Positions 51,601 through 63,900 of a stretch of 64,000 bases of DNA are shown here, one piece after another. This DNA is from Tubulanus polymorphus (Eukaryota; Nemertea; Palaeonemertea; Tubulaniformes; Tubulanidae), in the NCBI RefSeq assembly GCF_964204645.1, contig NC_134025.1, forward strand, positions 10,421,001 through 10,485,000. Reading direction: 5' to 3'. A model generated the notes under the pieces. The model was not told the origin of the DNA. It was given only the letters and a program-made list of their open reading frames with translations, and did no database searches. Position 1 is the first letter of the stretch. The number at the start of each line of letters is the position of its first letter. Position numbers and translations under genes: made by a program.

Positions 51601-54600
51601 CGCAATTGCACCCGCACCCGCAGGTTCATATGGAGCGGCTGATCGAGGGCAAAGCAAAAATATCGAACAAACTACCGCACAGAAGTCGCAAGATATCAGT
51701 AAAATTTCATTGTATGTTATTTCAGTATTGAGCAATGATGTAGAGGACAAAAGCCGCCATTTCAATGGAATTTACAGTATAATAGGCTTCATAATTTGAG
51801 AGCGTACGGCCCCTCACACCTAATGGAAAATACCAATAATATCTATAGGTCACTTTAATGAAATCTTGAACATTTCTAGGTTCTATCTTTGCTAATCAAT
51901 CTCGTCAAATTTGGGAAGATTGCGCTACACAATTAAAATGAAAGTAGTCTTCCATCAGCGTTTAACCAAATGAATCAAATGGAAATGCTTGAAATACAAA
52001 TGCACACAAATCCTTTGCAAATACTAATGATGGATTCGCAGAACTTGTTCACTCAACAAGAAATTTACTGAATAAGATATTGCATCTCTTCAAAAGAATT
52101 ACCGAATTCCCAACGACCTTGCTGAAAGTAGATCGCATGGAGAAGAAACTTATCACGATGTCAGTGAATGACGAAGTCATAAGTCCATATTCGGGGCCGC
52201 GGTTTCTCGATCATCGCATATGGAAAATAGTAATTTTTTCAAGAGGACAGAAGCGTCTATTAGGCAATGAGTTTATCATCGATTTAGCGAGTTATCGCGC
52301 TCGTCAACACAACAAGAGGAGAGGCGGATGGAACTTCATGTGTTTGACGACGAGTTGCACTCGAGTACGGAACTTGTATCGGGATCACAAACGACGCAAT
52401 CACAGTTTCAATTATATCCAATTAATCACTATTTGAACTGTCACTGACGATGATGTTAAAACCAACACTAAACTGTCTCCGCAATTATGACGAATTAATT
52501 AATATCGCGCAGTGGGAGAAATAGCGAAAACGGCTTCTTGATATTGATGTAACACATATACACACAATACAGGAAGAGAGACAAGTATCAACCCTCCTTA
52601 ATACCACCCTTGCGGATGCGTCAAGTGTCGACATCATATTTAGGTTTTCCTAAATTCATAATTCAATTGAAATCTATTTCCGAGGAAGAATTCTTGAGTT
52701 GTCAGACGATTCAAATGGCAATTGCCCATGCAGTACCAAAAACTAATACTTGATTTTGCAAATAAATAACGTTTTCAGCGTGCACAATGGCCTTGTCGTA
52801 AACTCTCTCTGACTTCAATTATAAACGAAAGTTTGGAACTTAAGGATAACAAGATATAAATATATATATATCTTAGAATTCTTTACTGTATCAAATATAA
52901 AATTAGGGGAAATAAAGAATAAAGACATAACTCTGTGACTATTTCGATGATAAAGCCTTCAAAATATCTCCATACATTTTTTCAGAGGACATTACATTGA
53001 AAATTCAGCTCGTAAACAAGGACGTAAGATATTGATGCTGCGACTTGTTGAGCCAAGATACTGGGCTAACGCTGTATTCTTAGGTACGTGTCGACCTCAA
53101 CTTGTCCCCTGCCCGTTCACACGGCTACCCCGGCTATATAGTGAAATAATTAAACTCACTGAAATAGGGAAGTCCCACTGCGCTGTCGCACAATTACCTT
53201 TTCTAAACCACCCGAATAACACTTTATTCATTCGCTTCCCGTCGTTTTACACAGAGCGTCGTCGTTTTGTACTTTTGGTCCAGAAATTCGTACGCTATAT
53301 ACCCGAGCCTTAAAATCCCGAAGTCCCGCCGCGAGTTGCGAATAAGTTCCCATTGGTTCAAACCACGAATAACGTATTGGACCAGATCCGTCCTGCGGGG
53401 CTCTTTTGAGACGCTTGCGTGCGCCCCTTAATTAACAGGGGTATTTTATAATAAGCCAGAGCAAGATCGAAATGGAAAGGTCTATAGTTGAAATAGACAC
53501 TTATGTAGACAACACCTACTTCATGTGTAATACGCAAAGTTTAGTGTCTTGCCGTGATTCTTAATAGAGTTTTTACGTACTAGATAATATACTTGCACGA
53601 ACACAGCGCTCGGATCGTCCAAATTGGCTTATTTCGGTAAACACGCGTAACAGAGCCGTAATGAATGACTATTCCGAGACACAGCGGTCGCCGCTGTACA
53701 GCACAGTAATGGGGCATTACATTTTTGTCAACTTATCTATGACGAGGACAAACATATTCAATTTGGTCAATTATGACGATCGATGATTTTTCAATAGAGC
53801 GTATTTAATTCAATTTCGTCTAGTAGGTCTTTGAAAAAACAAGCCAGTAGATTATTGTCGAGCCCAAATATACGCAAATGGATTCATCTTAATACATCTT
53901 AGTCCTCCAAAACCAATCCAAATACATATTTGGAGAGATTTGGGTCAGAATTTGGCAACTTTTTTGACAAAAAGTTCGATGTCCAATATAACTTTGTTTT
54001 ACGTGAACAGAGACGCAATTTGTATCCTTTGTAACAGTTCCAGAGGATGCAAATTGGATCTCTGCATGGAGTTGAATGAAAATGAACGCTTATGTAAATA
54101 TGATTGCTATAGACTCTCCGGGTCCTGCAGTTTTTATATGATATCTTTTAATCTTTTATGCCCATAATTCATAGCATCTTTTACGATAAACAATTGAAAA
54201 ATATATGAAAATAATTAACCTTTTCGTATATTTACGTATATATCGACATTAAAAACCGTTGTACAAATTTCACCAGCGATCCCAAGAAAGCGATTCGAAG
54301 TACCAATGGGATATTTATGAATCTTACCTCGGTTTTCTGAAAGTGGTCTGTAGAGTTCTCCGTTTTGACTTAGATTCAGCATACTCTGTACTGAATGCGC
54401 AGGACTCGACAGCGCCATGATCGCCGATGGCCATGATACAACCGGCGCCGAATGGGGGTCGATCCCGACCCTGCTCGTGTACATCGGGTTCGTCAAAAGA
54501 GCTTCGTGATGTTTGCTTGTCAGCGTACTGAACGGGCGTTCGTGGGCCCGGTTAAGTCCTAGAAGTTCTTGAATAGCAAACGATGACCGCGGATGCGAGT

Positions 54601-54676
54601 TGTAGGTATTCGAAATCGCTTCGACTATTCCTCCGGCCCCGGTTCCATGCGGTAACGGGTAAGCCAAATTCATCAT
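45619..54676 (-). CDS. Vsx: Vsx homeobox transcription factor, paralogue C
   Basis: Minus-strand exons in order: 54676-54328, 50825-50744, 49771-49648, 47494-47320 and 46001-45619 (stop 45621-45619). They join to 370 residues with the same intron phases as A and B. The order is eh1 motif FAIQELLG (33-40), a lysine run [10 protein letters not shown], homeodomain 140-199 with the normal [13 protein letters not shown] region ([34 protein letters not shown]), OAR-like [12 protein letters not shown] (284-295) and a strongly acidic C-terminal tail (about 349-370, rich in Asp/Glu). Gly replaces Lys in helix 1 ([10 protein letters not shown]). It starts at tandem ATGs (54676); either could initiate. 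It is inverted relative to A and B and converges on B. The 3' half of exon 3 is nearly identical in DNA to that of Vsx-A while its surroundings are not, suggesting gene conversion. Confidence 0.96.
46002..49647 (-). other. Vsx-C introns 3 and 4 (around exon 47320-47494)
   Basis: Intron 4 is 46002-47319 and intron 3 is 47495-49647. They contain no further exon. MITE family 1 copy 4 (49524-49620) sits 28 bases from the splice donor of exon 3. Nothing else is supported. Confidence 0.55.
49524..49620. repeat. MITE family 1, copy 4
   Basis: Starts GGATCCAGTTCTGTG and ends CACAACTGTGGAGCCGGGCCC, with internal AACTCTAACTCT blocks. It is more decayed than copies 1 and 2. It lies in Vsx-C intron 3 immediately beside the donor of exon 49648-49771. 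Confidence 0.6.
50473..50600. repeat. MITE with CCTGGAACCAGTTGCA / GCAACATGGCCCTG ends
   Basis: The left end CCTGGAACCAGTTGCATAGT and the reverse complement of the right end, CAGGGCCATGTTGCACAGT, match over about 28 bases, including a shared AGTCATG. It lies in Vsx-C intron 2 and abuts or slightly overlaps MITE family 1 copy 5. Confidence 0.55.
50593..50687. repeat. MITE family 1, copy 5 (degenerate)
   Basis: GATCCAGTTGCCCCCCGCAG at the left, GTAGAACTGTGCCCTGG at the right, with TTAGTTCATTTTCAATTAG in the middle as in copy 2. It lies in Vsx-C intron 2, about 55 bases from exon 2. Confidence 0.5.
50826..54327 (-). other. Vsx-C intron 1
   Basis: 3.5 kb with no exon found. It holds a short AT microsatellite near 52858-52871. 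Open frames of up to about 120 codons on the plus strand carry no recognisable motif. Confidence 0.55.
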
Positions 54677-56992
54677 TTTCTCCGCAGATATCTCGCAGCA
54701 GACGTCGATGAAAATTGTTTGTTTTTTTCTTATCGTTTTATCACCTTTTATGAACAGATTCTCGTAATCTTTTCGCCGTACTATACTAACAGTCAGCGGT
54801 TGATTCTTATACGTATGTAAACACAGTAAAGTTTGGCGAGCTGTTACGTGGCTGAAAACCGGTTAGTTAATCAAAATATCTCCGGTGATCAGGATGTTTT
54901 CACATCGGACCGATTAATCGTTTTCTATTTATTGGCTACGCTCCGTAATCGGCTTCTCCACCCCTTTTGCAAAATATTGATAACCGTGGATGACAGCCGT
55001 TTTATCAGCCAATCAATGGCCTCGTTGCACAATGGTTAGAGCCCGGGGCATTGTTCGGTGTCATACAAATCATGGTAGACTTTGCTTCGGCTCGTCGCCA
55101 CTAATAGGCGCTTCTTTTCTCGCAGTTTATGCTCGAAATTAGATATTAATACATTACCGCTCTTTCGGAATTGCCGCATTATGTCGGGAAAACGTTTGAT
55201 TGGCAGCAAACCGGCGAGATGCTAACCGACAGGAATCAGCTTTAAAGCCGCCGAGAACTGATTCAATTATTGACGATGAGAAGCGTCACATCTTTTCTTA
55301 TAGATAAACAGAACAACCCGAGGATAGCACCGTGTTTAATACCAGTTCCAAAACGCTTTGCATCGCATTACAAAACAGAATATTGGATATTTTTTTCTAA
55401 GACGACTGGGGCGCATAGAAGGTGGAAAAGTTAATTATTACAACATCAGAACTTTTCTCACTAATACAAGAGGACCCACATTGTCATGAGAATGCATTTA
55501 GCGAAAATCGTATCCACATCATAGAAAATGTTTGTGGGATCCATTTTGATGATTAGAATAACGATCCGTTCACATATACTATGTATATATGAAGTATCCT
55601 ATCGTCTGCTCTTGCCTACAGACTGGTTTTGTTTAAAACATCATGTTCAAAAATCGTATCGATATCGTTCGCGAAAAAACCTTTTTACCTCTAAAAAATA
55701 TTCGACGTTTTGATATTCATGAATCGGATCAGTCAGGAAGGGATGCAGACAAATGAAACGGCTACTATGCGCGCCTGGTTCATTTTATGATGATGTCAGC
55801 ACATAAAATATTTCCTTCCAGCGAATTATTTCTAATTAACAAACTAATAAATGCAATGGAGGTTGCGACGAGAGGCCGGTTTTTGTTGCGCGCACGGTCA
55901 CATTCAATGGGCTAATAAGTCCAATTGAGAACAACTTTACGCCGGTTTAAGGTATGGAGGCTGCACTTGAAAACTGAAGATGAAGCCCGTCGTCGTAATT
56001 CAAACGGTGACAATTGCATTTTACAAAGAAACGAGAAAAGAACTAATGTAACGCGACTTTCAATAGAATGCGTCGACGTAACATAGACGCTTATTCAATA
56101 GTTCGTCTGTTTACGAATTGTACTCTCGGGGAGGGTTTCGAACTGATTTTCCGAGAACGTGTTTAACTAATTAGCATATTATATCAGATAAACAAGACTT
56201 TTTTGGAAGCGTAATAAAACTTTAAACATATATTTTCTCAAAATACCGAAGTTCTGAATCGTTTTTAATTAAGATCTGGTGTTTTGGTGTGTGAATTGTT
56301 CCCCTCGCCGAAGGCACCCTGCCGACAATTTTAACTAGCGCAGCCTCCATCCAGGACCATTCAGTCGTAAAAAGTTTCATTAAGAATCACAGCGGTTTCC
56401 AACTGTGTTTTAGTCAGCGTCGAACAGAACTTTTCATCCTCAGTCATTTATACTACAATTTTGCGACCACGTTTTTCTAAAGGACTGATAATATTTCACG
56501 ACGCCGCGAATAAGAAACTCGATAGCCTTAGGTCACAGGACGGAGGAAGTTTCAATGGGTACGGCAATCTAAAAATACAGAAATCGCACAAAGACGTCTT
56601 GAAGCTGTATGAAAATTTGGAAGTATTTGCCTCCCGAGATCAATTTACCGTAACTCCGGTAAAACAGACCATTCACTGAAGCGCCGAACCGGGTGGGTTG
56701 ATAACTTTAAATGATGATTTTACATTGCCCGTAATCGTCAAGCGAATTCATTTCGTGGATCCAAACTGGTTATCATATCGTCACAGTTTTAGCGTTGAAA
56801 GCATAATGGTGGATGGTGGAATAACCACACTCTGACGTGGAGAACAGATAATGAGTTTAAACTCATTATTTACAGAATTCATAAGATTAAAAACTAATTT
56901 CATTCCTCGAGATTTAAAATCAAAATACACGACGTTTCGAACTCCCACTAGATATCATCGTCAGGTGCGAGGGAAAAACTAGGAACGAGGTT

Positions 56993-57054
56993 AGCCTGAA
57001 TACCAGACGTTGTTACGGTCCCCTGGGGAACAACGGCTAGATACTAGACTAAAA
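56993..57054. repeat. Short palindromic repeat, copy 2
   Basis: GCCTGAATACCAGACGTTGT, a centre of TACGGTCCCCTGGGGAAC, then AACGGCTAGATACTAGACT. The halves are imperfect inverses, about 60 bases in all. A shorter copy is at 40767-40805. Confidence 0.55.
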
Positions 57055-59045
57055 ACGAGGTGGATGTGGATGGATATCCTTACATACAATACCTTCAGAT
57101 GTGAGTGCAGTTTTATTTTGGTCCTTATACAACCAAGCTAAAAAATTAAGGTTCGATCAAATGTTGTTCTAATGCGCAGGGCACTGGCTTCGCGCCTACG
57201 TCTTCGCTTCAACATCCTCGGCGAGACGAGAGTATAAAATCGCAGATGACGAAAAAAACCGAAGCGCACGAGCATAAAACATCAATTTCGAGAAACAGCG
57301 ATATGTCGTCTGCGTTTGAAATTAGAGACTTCGTGGCTGTTATTAGTTTATGCCATTAAACGAAAACCGCGTGTACGTGATATGATTCCGATTCAATTAT
57401 CAAGAAGAGCCGTTGCGCTCATCAGAAAGAATATTGTTTAATTAGGGCTAATTAAACTTTGTTACAAGGCCCTTGCGGTAACCATCTGCGCCGTACAAGG
57501 AGCATAAATTGACATGAACAGACATCTGTAAACAATAGACACGTGCCTTATGGATATGCACGTTATATTACGAATTGTCGGTACCAGAAAATTGCGCTCA
57601 TCAGTACCGAGCCTCAATATAGTGTCGCATACAATATGAACGAAAAAACAATTTTCTATTCGAAAACTTTGACTTTATTGCGTAATGATACGTTTTTGTC
57701 TTTTTACAACTGGAAATGAATAAATGTCTGTGCCAGCGGGTCGTTCAAAGATAGTATTAATAAAATCTTAGGGACTGGTTTTTAGATTGAAGGAATCAGA
57801 GATTTAAAGTTGAGAGCTTGTTTTCGAACCAAAATGAATACTGTATTTTCTGACCAAAGACGAAAGTTGAATTATGAGATTATGCAACTACTATAGAGGA
57901 TGGTTTCCCTTGATTCATCAAAAGTGCGAATCAAGATGCCTTCTTCGAAAGTAAAGTCCACCGCCACGAGATATCGTGAGAAGAAATCTGCGTCGTATCT
58001 CGTCGAATTGAATTAAGAGAATGACCGGGGTTTAGCGGGGGTGCGTATATCGTGATCCGGGCCTTTGTATACCGGTGAATTATTCGCCACGTTCCTCGAT
58101 AATGGCCATGCGAATATCATTAATTAGAGCGAAACCGGCAGTTTTCTAACGAACTAAGTAGATATGACCAATTTTCATCGCATTGTTGCACCGCGAATGC
58201 GCCCGATATGGGGTTGTTATTGCGAGTATGGTCTTCCGAGTAATTATCTGGCCGTCTTTTAAAACTTTGCTCACGCCGTCGACTTGCGCCGCTTAAAAGG
58301 AAGCCGAGAAGATGTCCGACTAAAAGGCAATTTGAGTATTTGTGATCATCGTGAAGCCGTTGAAGAACAAAGAAACCCTAAAACACAGCACGCACTCAAC
58401 TAATATACCAAAATTGACGCAGATTTGAAGAAAATATAAGAAAGTTCATGTTCAATTTGGCCAGACAGGTACATTTGAAACACACATTTTAATCACATTA
58501 TAAATAAAAAGACTTGTAAAAGTGTATTAACTTTAAGTTCTTTTTTCCTTTTTCTTCCTATCTTATTATTGCTTTTGTCTGGCGGTTATTGCGGTTAAGA
58601 CCGCGTATGAAAACTCTATCAATGTCTAATCCTATTTCGTCGATTGTGGACGGATTGAAAAGTAAATAATATATTCGTTAAGGTCAACAATGCTCGACAA
58701 AATAGCCGGGCATTTTCGATGAGTTTACGTCCAGGTTTTTACACTAAGAAGCTAATCGGAACTAATTGGGCCCGAGTTTACAACGTCGCCGAGAAAGCAA
58801 GCTCTTGAAAAATGAATCGGCTATTGAGTAGTAGTGGCCTCTTTTATAGACGGGTTTATTGTCCGTCGATTTCCTTAAGGAAAACGTCTGCAACTTCGGC
58901 GAAGCCATTTACTCCGGTTTTTCGACTAATAAGCTTTTGAAGAGCGGAACCCATTCGGAAGGTTATTTAGGCGTGTTTGAAGAGGTCCCCCGTCTGTCCC
59001 AACCTTGGTTCCATCTGTTAAAAGGAGGTGCACTAGAGCCCGACA

Positions 59046-59058
59046 CCAGCAGAGGGGG
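59046..59058 (+). promoter_or_regulatory. Candidate CTCF-like site
   Basis: CCAGCAGAGGGGG matches the bilaterian CTCF core CCASYAGRKGGC at 11 of 12 positions. A weaker TAGAGGGCA match lies near 59183. It sits between the Vsx cluster and the next gene, where an insulator would be plausible, but a single motif proves nothing. Confidence 0.2.
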
Positions 59059-60983
59059 AACGTTTCAAATAAACCGAGCGACGCTGCTGGTGTTTCCTAT
59101 TTAGCTGGCCAAATTACGGGTTCAATTTAACCTCTAGCCCCGAGAGGCAAACAAATTCATTCTGCTGACTCAGTCGACGCCTAGAGGGCAACGATTTAAG
59201 CACGTCAATTAAATATTCGACAGTGGACACCCAGCTGAGAGCATCGGCGTTCAAATTCGTTCTTTATTTGAGAAGTGAGAAAAGACACCAAATTCTAATT
59301 CCAAATTAAATCTATTCAGATTTTTGCCTATTATACAGTTTATACTGAACGGGTAAAGAAGAAGGCCTGATTCTTTAAGATTTGAGGCGAATACGAAAAA
59401 AAACGATGTGATTGTTTTTGACCGAAGTGAAATGCAATATAACCGACGCCATCTGGCGTATAACACAGGCATTATCTAATTGTAAGTTCATCGCATAACG
59501 AACTAGATTTTAAAATTAATCACTGATTCTAGAAATCCATTATTCTTCATAGCTGATTAAAAGAACATTACTGAATCTTAAAATTGGGAGAAGAAAATGC
59601 GTTACATTTTGCTAGGAATTGTGGAAATGATAGTTTGTCCATATTATTCAAAGCCCTTAATTAATCATTGTTGCTAACTATCATTAGGATTATGCCTAGG
59701 GTATCATTATCGAGTGAAAATGTTTTTCAAACATTTATGAATTATATAATGTACAATGTGTAAATGTGAGAAAGTTGAATTAAATTGAAAATTGAAAATT
59801 CATTTTCGACTGACGCAACGTCGTAACACGGGAAATAAATAGAAATCAAAACTGCAAATTTTGCGTCTCTGTCGATTATGTGGCAATAAACGATATTTTG
59901 ATATTTTTTCAACAATAAAGACAGTTTGTGCGCTAAGCTGAGTTTTATCTATAGGCCTATAGGCTGCCAAATAATACACGGGCTTAGCTAAAATCAGATG
60001 AATACACGATTTTTGAACATATCATTGTAGAGGAGTCCACCCAAGAGAAGTATTGAAAAGCAACGCCGACGGGATCTCGCTATTACAGGTCTATATATTG
60101 ATTGATCCCTTCGATTGCTGGAGGCCAAACAAGTTCCATTTGATCAGAAATACATTCCATAATGTATATACACGTGTATTATATTGATAATGGTTATCAC
60201 GTGTATTGATATGCCTCTATTATGCCAGTACAACGTATATTTACAGTAAGATAACTGAAGCGTGGAAAGGTTAGTGCTTAGTTAACAACTGTTTTCCGTA
60301 TTTTACACAGTACTGCACACAAGTCACGTTTTGTTGAAGGAGATTGTACATTGTACAACAGAAATACACAGAGCTCTGATCTTACATGTTCACAATGGGT
60401 TTGTTCACATCTTTTTCACTTTCTTTTGATTCGATCCCGAATCACTTTTTTGGGAGAAATGCCTAGTCGCGATAGCAACATTCAGGTTTTGACGATTAAT
60501 CACTCAAAATATGCAGGTGGTTTTACATAAACAATATCTGTGGGCTTTTTATTATCATCCATTGCAAATCTCGTTTTAAGACGTTTTCGATTTTCGGGAG
60601 CAAAGTCCTTTATATTTATGGGGCTAACTAATTGCATAGTATATACGTGTATAATGATAATAAGATAAATTGTGGGGAGAATGAAAAAATGTGGTTCAAT
60701 CAATACACTGTGACATGGCCACGTACTTAATTGCTACGTTGATGGCGTGGATGCTATTATAGCGTTCATTCATAATGACTGTCACAAACAAAAGTTGCTA
60801 TAGGCCTACTGGGTATGCATATGCATATTTGTAACACGAACGGAGCATGTTGTGGTGGAGTCGAAGTAATTTTCGAGCCGGAGAAGGCCACGACGCAAGA
60901 AATATGACATGATTCTTCAATCTAACTTTCTGGACTAATATATGATTTCAGGTCGACAAAAGAGTTACGATTTGCCCGCGAAA

Positions 60984-63900
60984 ATGGACATGAATGTCAC
61001 CAAAAATGACGCCGTAAATGGGGTAAGGTTATCATGTAACAATGAAGCCTGGTAATGTTTGTACTACATAGTTTTATTCTGGGGACTCGATCGGGGAATT
61101 TACGAAATTCAAACTTTTCCAGAAAATCTTCGATGTTTATGAAATTATTCTACTTGGCTGGAATCTGTCTTTCCGCATGATATCTCGTGCATGATTCGGG
61201 GGAATTCCTCAGGGAATAATGCCTTAAGTCAAGATAAGATTCTGATATTAATCGAAGTTTTCAATCCAGGAATCGTACAGAAAATGGTATCACCGTCAAG
61301 ATGTATGGGTATGGGTGGCAGGCATGTTGTTTGTTATCGGGCTTTCTGGTGCTATATTTGGAATAGGTGAGCTTTTTACCACTTATAAACCCAAAGACTT
61401 ATTAACATCAGGTTTGACACTAAATTTGATTGAATCATCAACCTTGTTCTACGTTCATATTTTTTCAGGTAATGCAAAAGGTTGGTACGCACCATCCGGG
61501 TACGTGCACAACGTCAGTGTGACGTCACAGGAACGATTCTGGCCCGAACCATTTGTAGAAGAACCGGGCGTCCATGGCAGGTAACAACCTTATTAATACT
61601 TTTTAACCCACTTGAGACTTTAGTTATTGCGTTCACTTTTCGCACGTCGTCAGTCGTTCACGATTCATTTTCTGTCAAATTTCGGCCAATAAATCAATGA
61701 AAATCCAAAATCCCTCAACTTTGATAGCTTGAAATTTATTCTGAATTTCATTCGCTTTCGTCGTTTAAGATATGGCAGCGGACGCACGGGGCGCTGGTAT
61801 TACTGGAAGCTGCCACCAGACAGAGTGACCGTGTTCACACAATTCTTCATCTGGGCTTGTTATATTTCGCATCAAGTTTTCATGTGGACCGTTATTTACA
61901 TCGCTCAACTAAAAAAGGTAATTGTCATTTCAGCAAACGAATATCAAATCAGAAAATCTATTGTCTAGGAAATTTGTATGATTTTCCTGCCGTGTTTATT
62001 TATCTTCTATATGATATACGCAATACCTGAGATGCCGTTGTTCACCAAATTGCTTTGAGTCCTTTTAGGCACATTCGACGGGACCTAGATACAGTAGTAA
62101 ACTGGGGATTTTCAACTGGGTGGCATTCGGAGGAACTATGTTTTTCCATTTGCTGCATTTGTTGCAGACGCACACTACATACGATCCGTTAGCTCAAGAC
62201 GTTGTTATTACTAGTTCACAAGGTCAGTAAAAACATCCATCCACAAAATTCTGATTCCGATATATAAGATAGAGCAGGTTTATCTTTCTGTAAAAAGTGG
62301 ATAGATTTTTCAAAATAAGGTTTATATGGCTTCGAGCATCGATTCTTAACGTCAAAGTAGAGTATCCTATACTGATAAAACAAAAGATAAAGTCCGAAAA
62401 ATTTCCTATTAAGCTGATGTTTTTATTCATTCGACTTTTCGACTATAGTCAAATAGTCATTCCTGAAGATGAAATTTTTCGGACTTTTCGTTTTATCAGT
62501 GAGGGATACTCTACTTTATCGGTACAACACGGAATTAAATAGTGTCTCTTCAATGATTCTTAACGCCATTTGTCAGTAAAAAGCAATGATTTGACGATTC
62601 CATTTTATGATATAGGAATGATTTATATTGGAAGGATGGATTGACGTTGTTTTGAAGAATCTTATCCCACCAGATTATATTTACATTTTCAAACCCGTTT
62701 TATTCCAGAAATAACGTTTGATACTCTGTATATACAGCGACCAACCCATCATAAAAGTATATCATATTGATGTTTGTGAATTTTCCTATTCTCAATCTCG
62801 CAGGTTCTGTGATAATGCTGATCGTGTACGTGGTACTGATAGAATATCGGGATCGCGGACTGCTGTTCGGGTGGCCGACGAAACGCAACACCGACAAAGT
62901 CTCATCGACTTTGAGACTGTCGTACGGGCCACTGTACGTCGCTCGAAAATATCACGGATACGCTTTTTCGTGGGCGGCAATCTACACTTTCTGGTATCAC
63001 CCGATGGAGAATACGTGGGGCCATGTTATGGGGTTCGTGCACACATGGATGATCATGTTACAAGGTAAAGCCATAAGTCGCAATGACGCATGATAAAACT
63101 ACTTTTTCATTGTACAACTTGCTAATGGTTGTTGAATACGATCACGTGTTATTTTATTTGGATCCCAAATTAGATTTAAACAATTCGGTGTGTCATGAAA
63201 TTTGTGATTTCATAAAAGACGTCCGTTATGAGCATTGCTTCGAACTTTGTTCGCTGCATAAAATTTGATTACGATATCCAAAAGAGCTTGGACACTATAA
63301 TGTAACGGTAAAATAGACAGGTTTTTGTGTTAATCATTGTAGGCAGCTTGATGTATACGGATTTCCATCTTCATAAGTGGTGGAGATTTATAGTGGAAAC
63401 TTGGGTAACCTTACATGGCGCAGTAGTGGCATATCAAACCGGGGGTCCAATTGTTATGTGGCCAATGTTCCTGTTCGGGTTTCTACTGTTGGTCTGCACA
63501 ACTCAGGTAAGATCAGATCCCAATAACAGAGTCATGGCAGTTAGAATATATTGTCTTCATTTCCAAATAATCAACTTTAAATAAGTTCTTAACTTAAAAT
63601 TTGGATCAACTCATTTACAGGATTTATGAACATTTCAATTCGTTTATGAACAATACAAATCAATCAATCAAATTTACATTAAATATTCAAGAATTTCTTT
63701 ACATTTCTTTACGTGCGGCTTGAGAAAATAAATAGAAATTCAAGATTTGGATAATTTGGAACAAACATAAAGGAATCTGATATGTATAAGCCAATATTGT
63801 GGGATTAATTACATTATTTCCCACCTGCATTAACTACCGTATTTGGATATCATATCGGTATTTTAGTGACGTAATTCATATGTTCATTTTTTCAGATATT

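Larger units (their letters stand above)
54677..60951. other. Intergenic: Vsx-C 5' side to membrane-protein gene
   Basis: About 6.3 kb. It includes the Vsx-C promoter side (a weak TATA-like CATAAAAGG, minus strand, near 54744-54752), a short palindromic repeat (56993-57054) and a CTCF-like motif (59046-59058). An upstream exon of the membrane-protein gene may lie here, because its first visible exon starts at a splice acceptor. No other exon could be supported. Confidence 0.5.

Noticed and set aside
52080-52436. 118-codon open frame on the plus strand inside Vsx-C intron 1
   Set aside because: Antisense to an intron, basic and compositionally random-looking, with no splice context.
55018-55090. 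tRNA-like start (GCCTCGTTGCACAATGGTTAGAGC)
   Set aside because: The A-box is only approximate and I find no B-box or acceptor-stem partner downstream.
56461-56679. 72-codon hydrophilic open frame upstream of the membrane-protein gene
   Set aside because: It has no start ATG at its beginning (opens with TTG), no clear acceptor or donor, and no family resemblance.
58859-59104. 81-codon open frame overlapping the CTCF-like motif
   Set aside because: No ATG start, no splice sites in frame and no recognisable domain.
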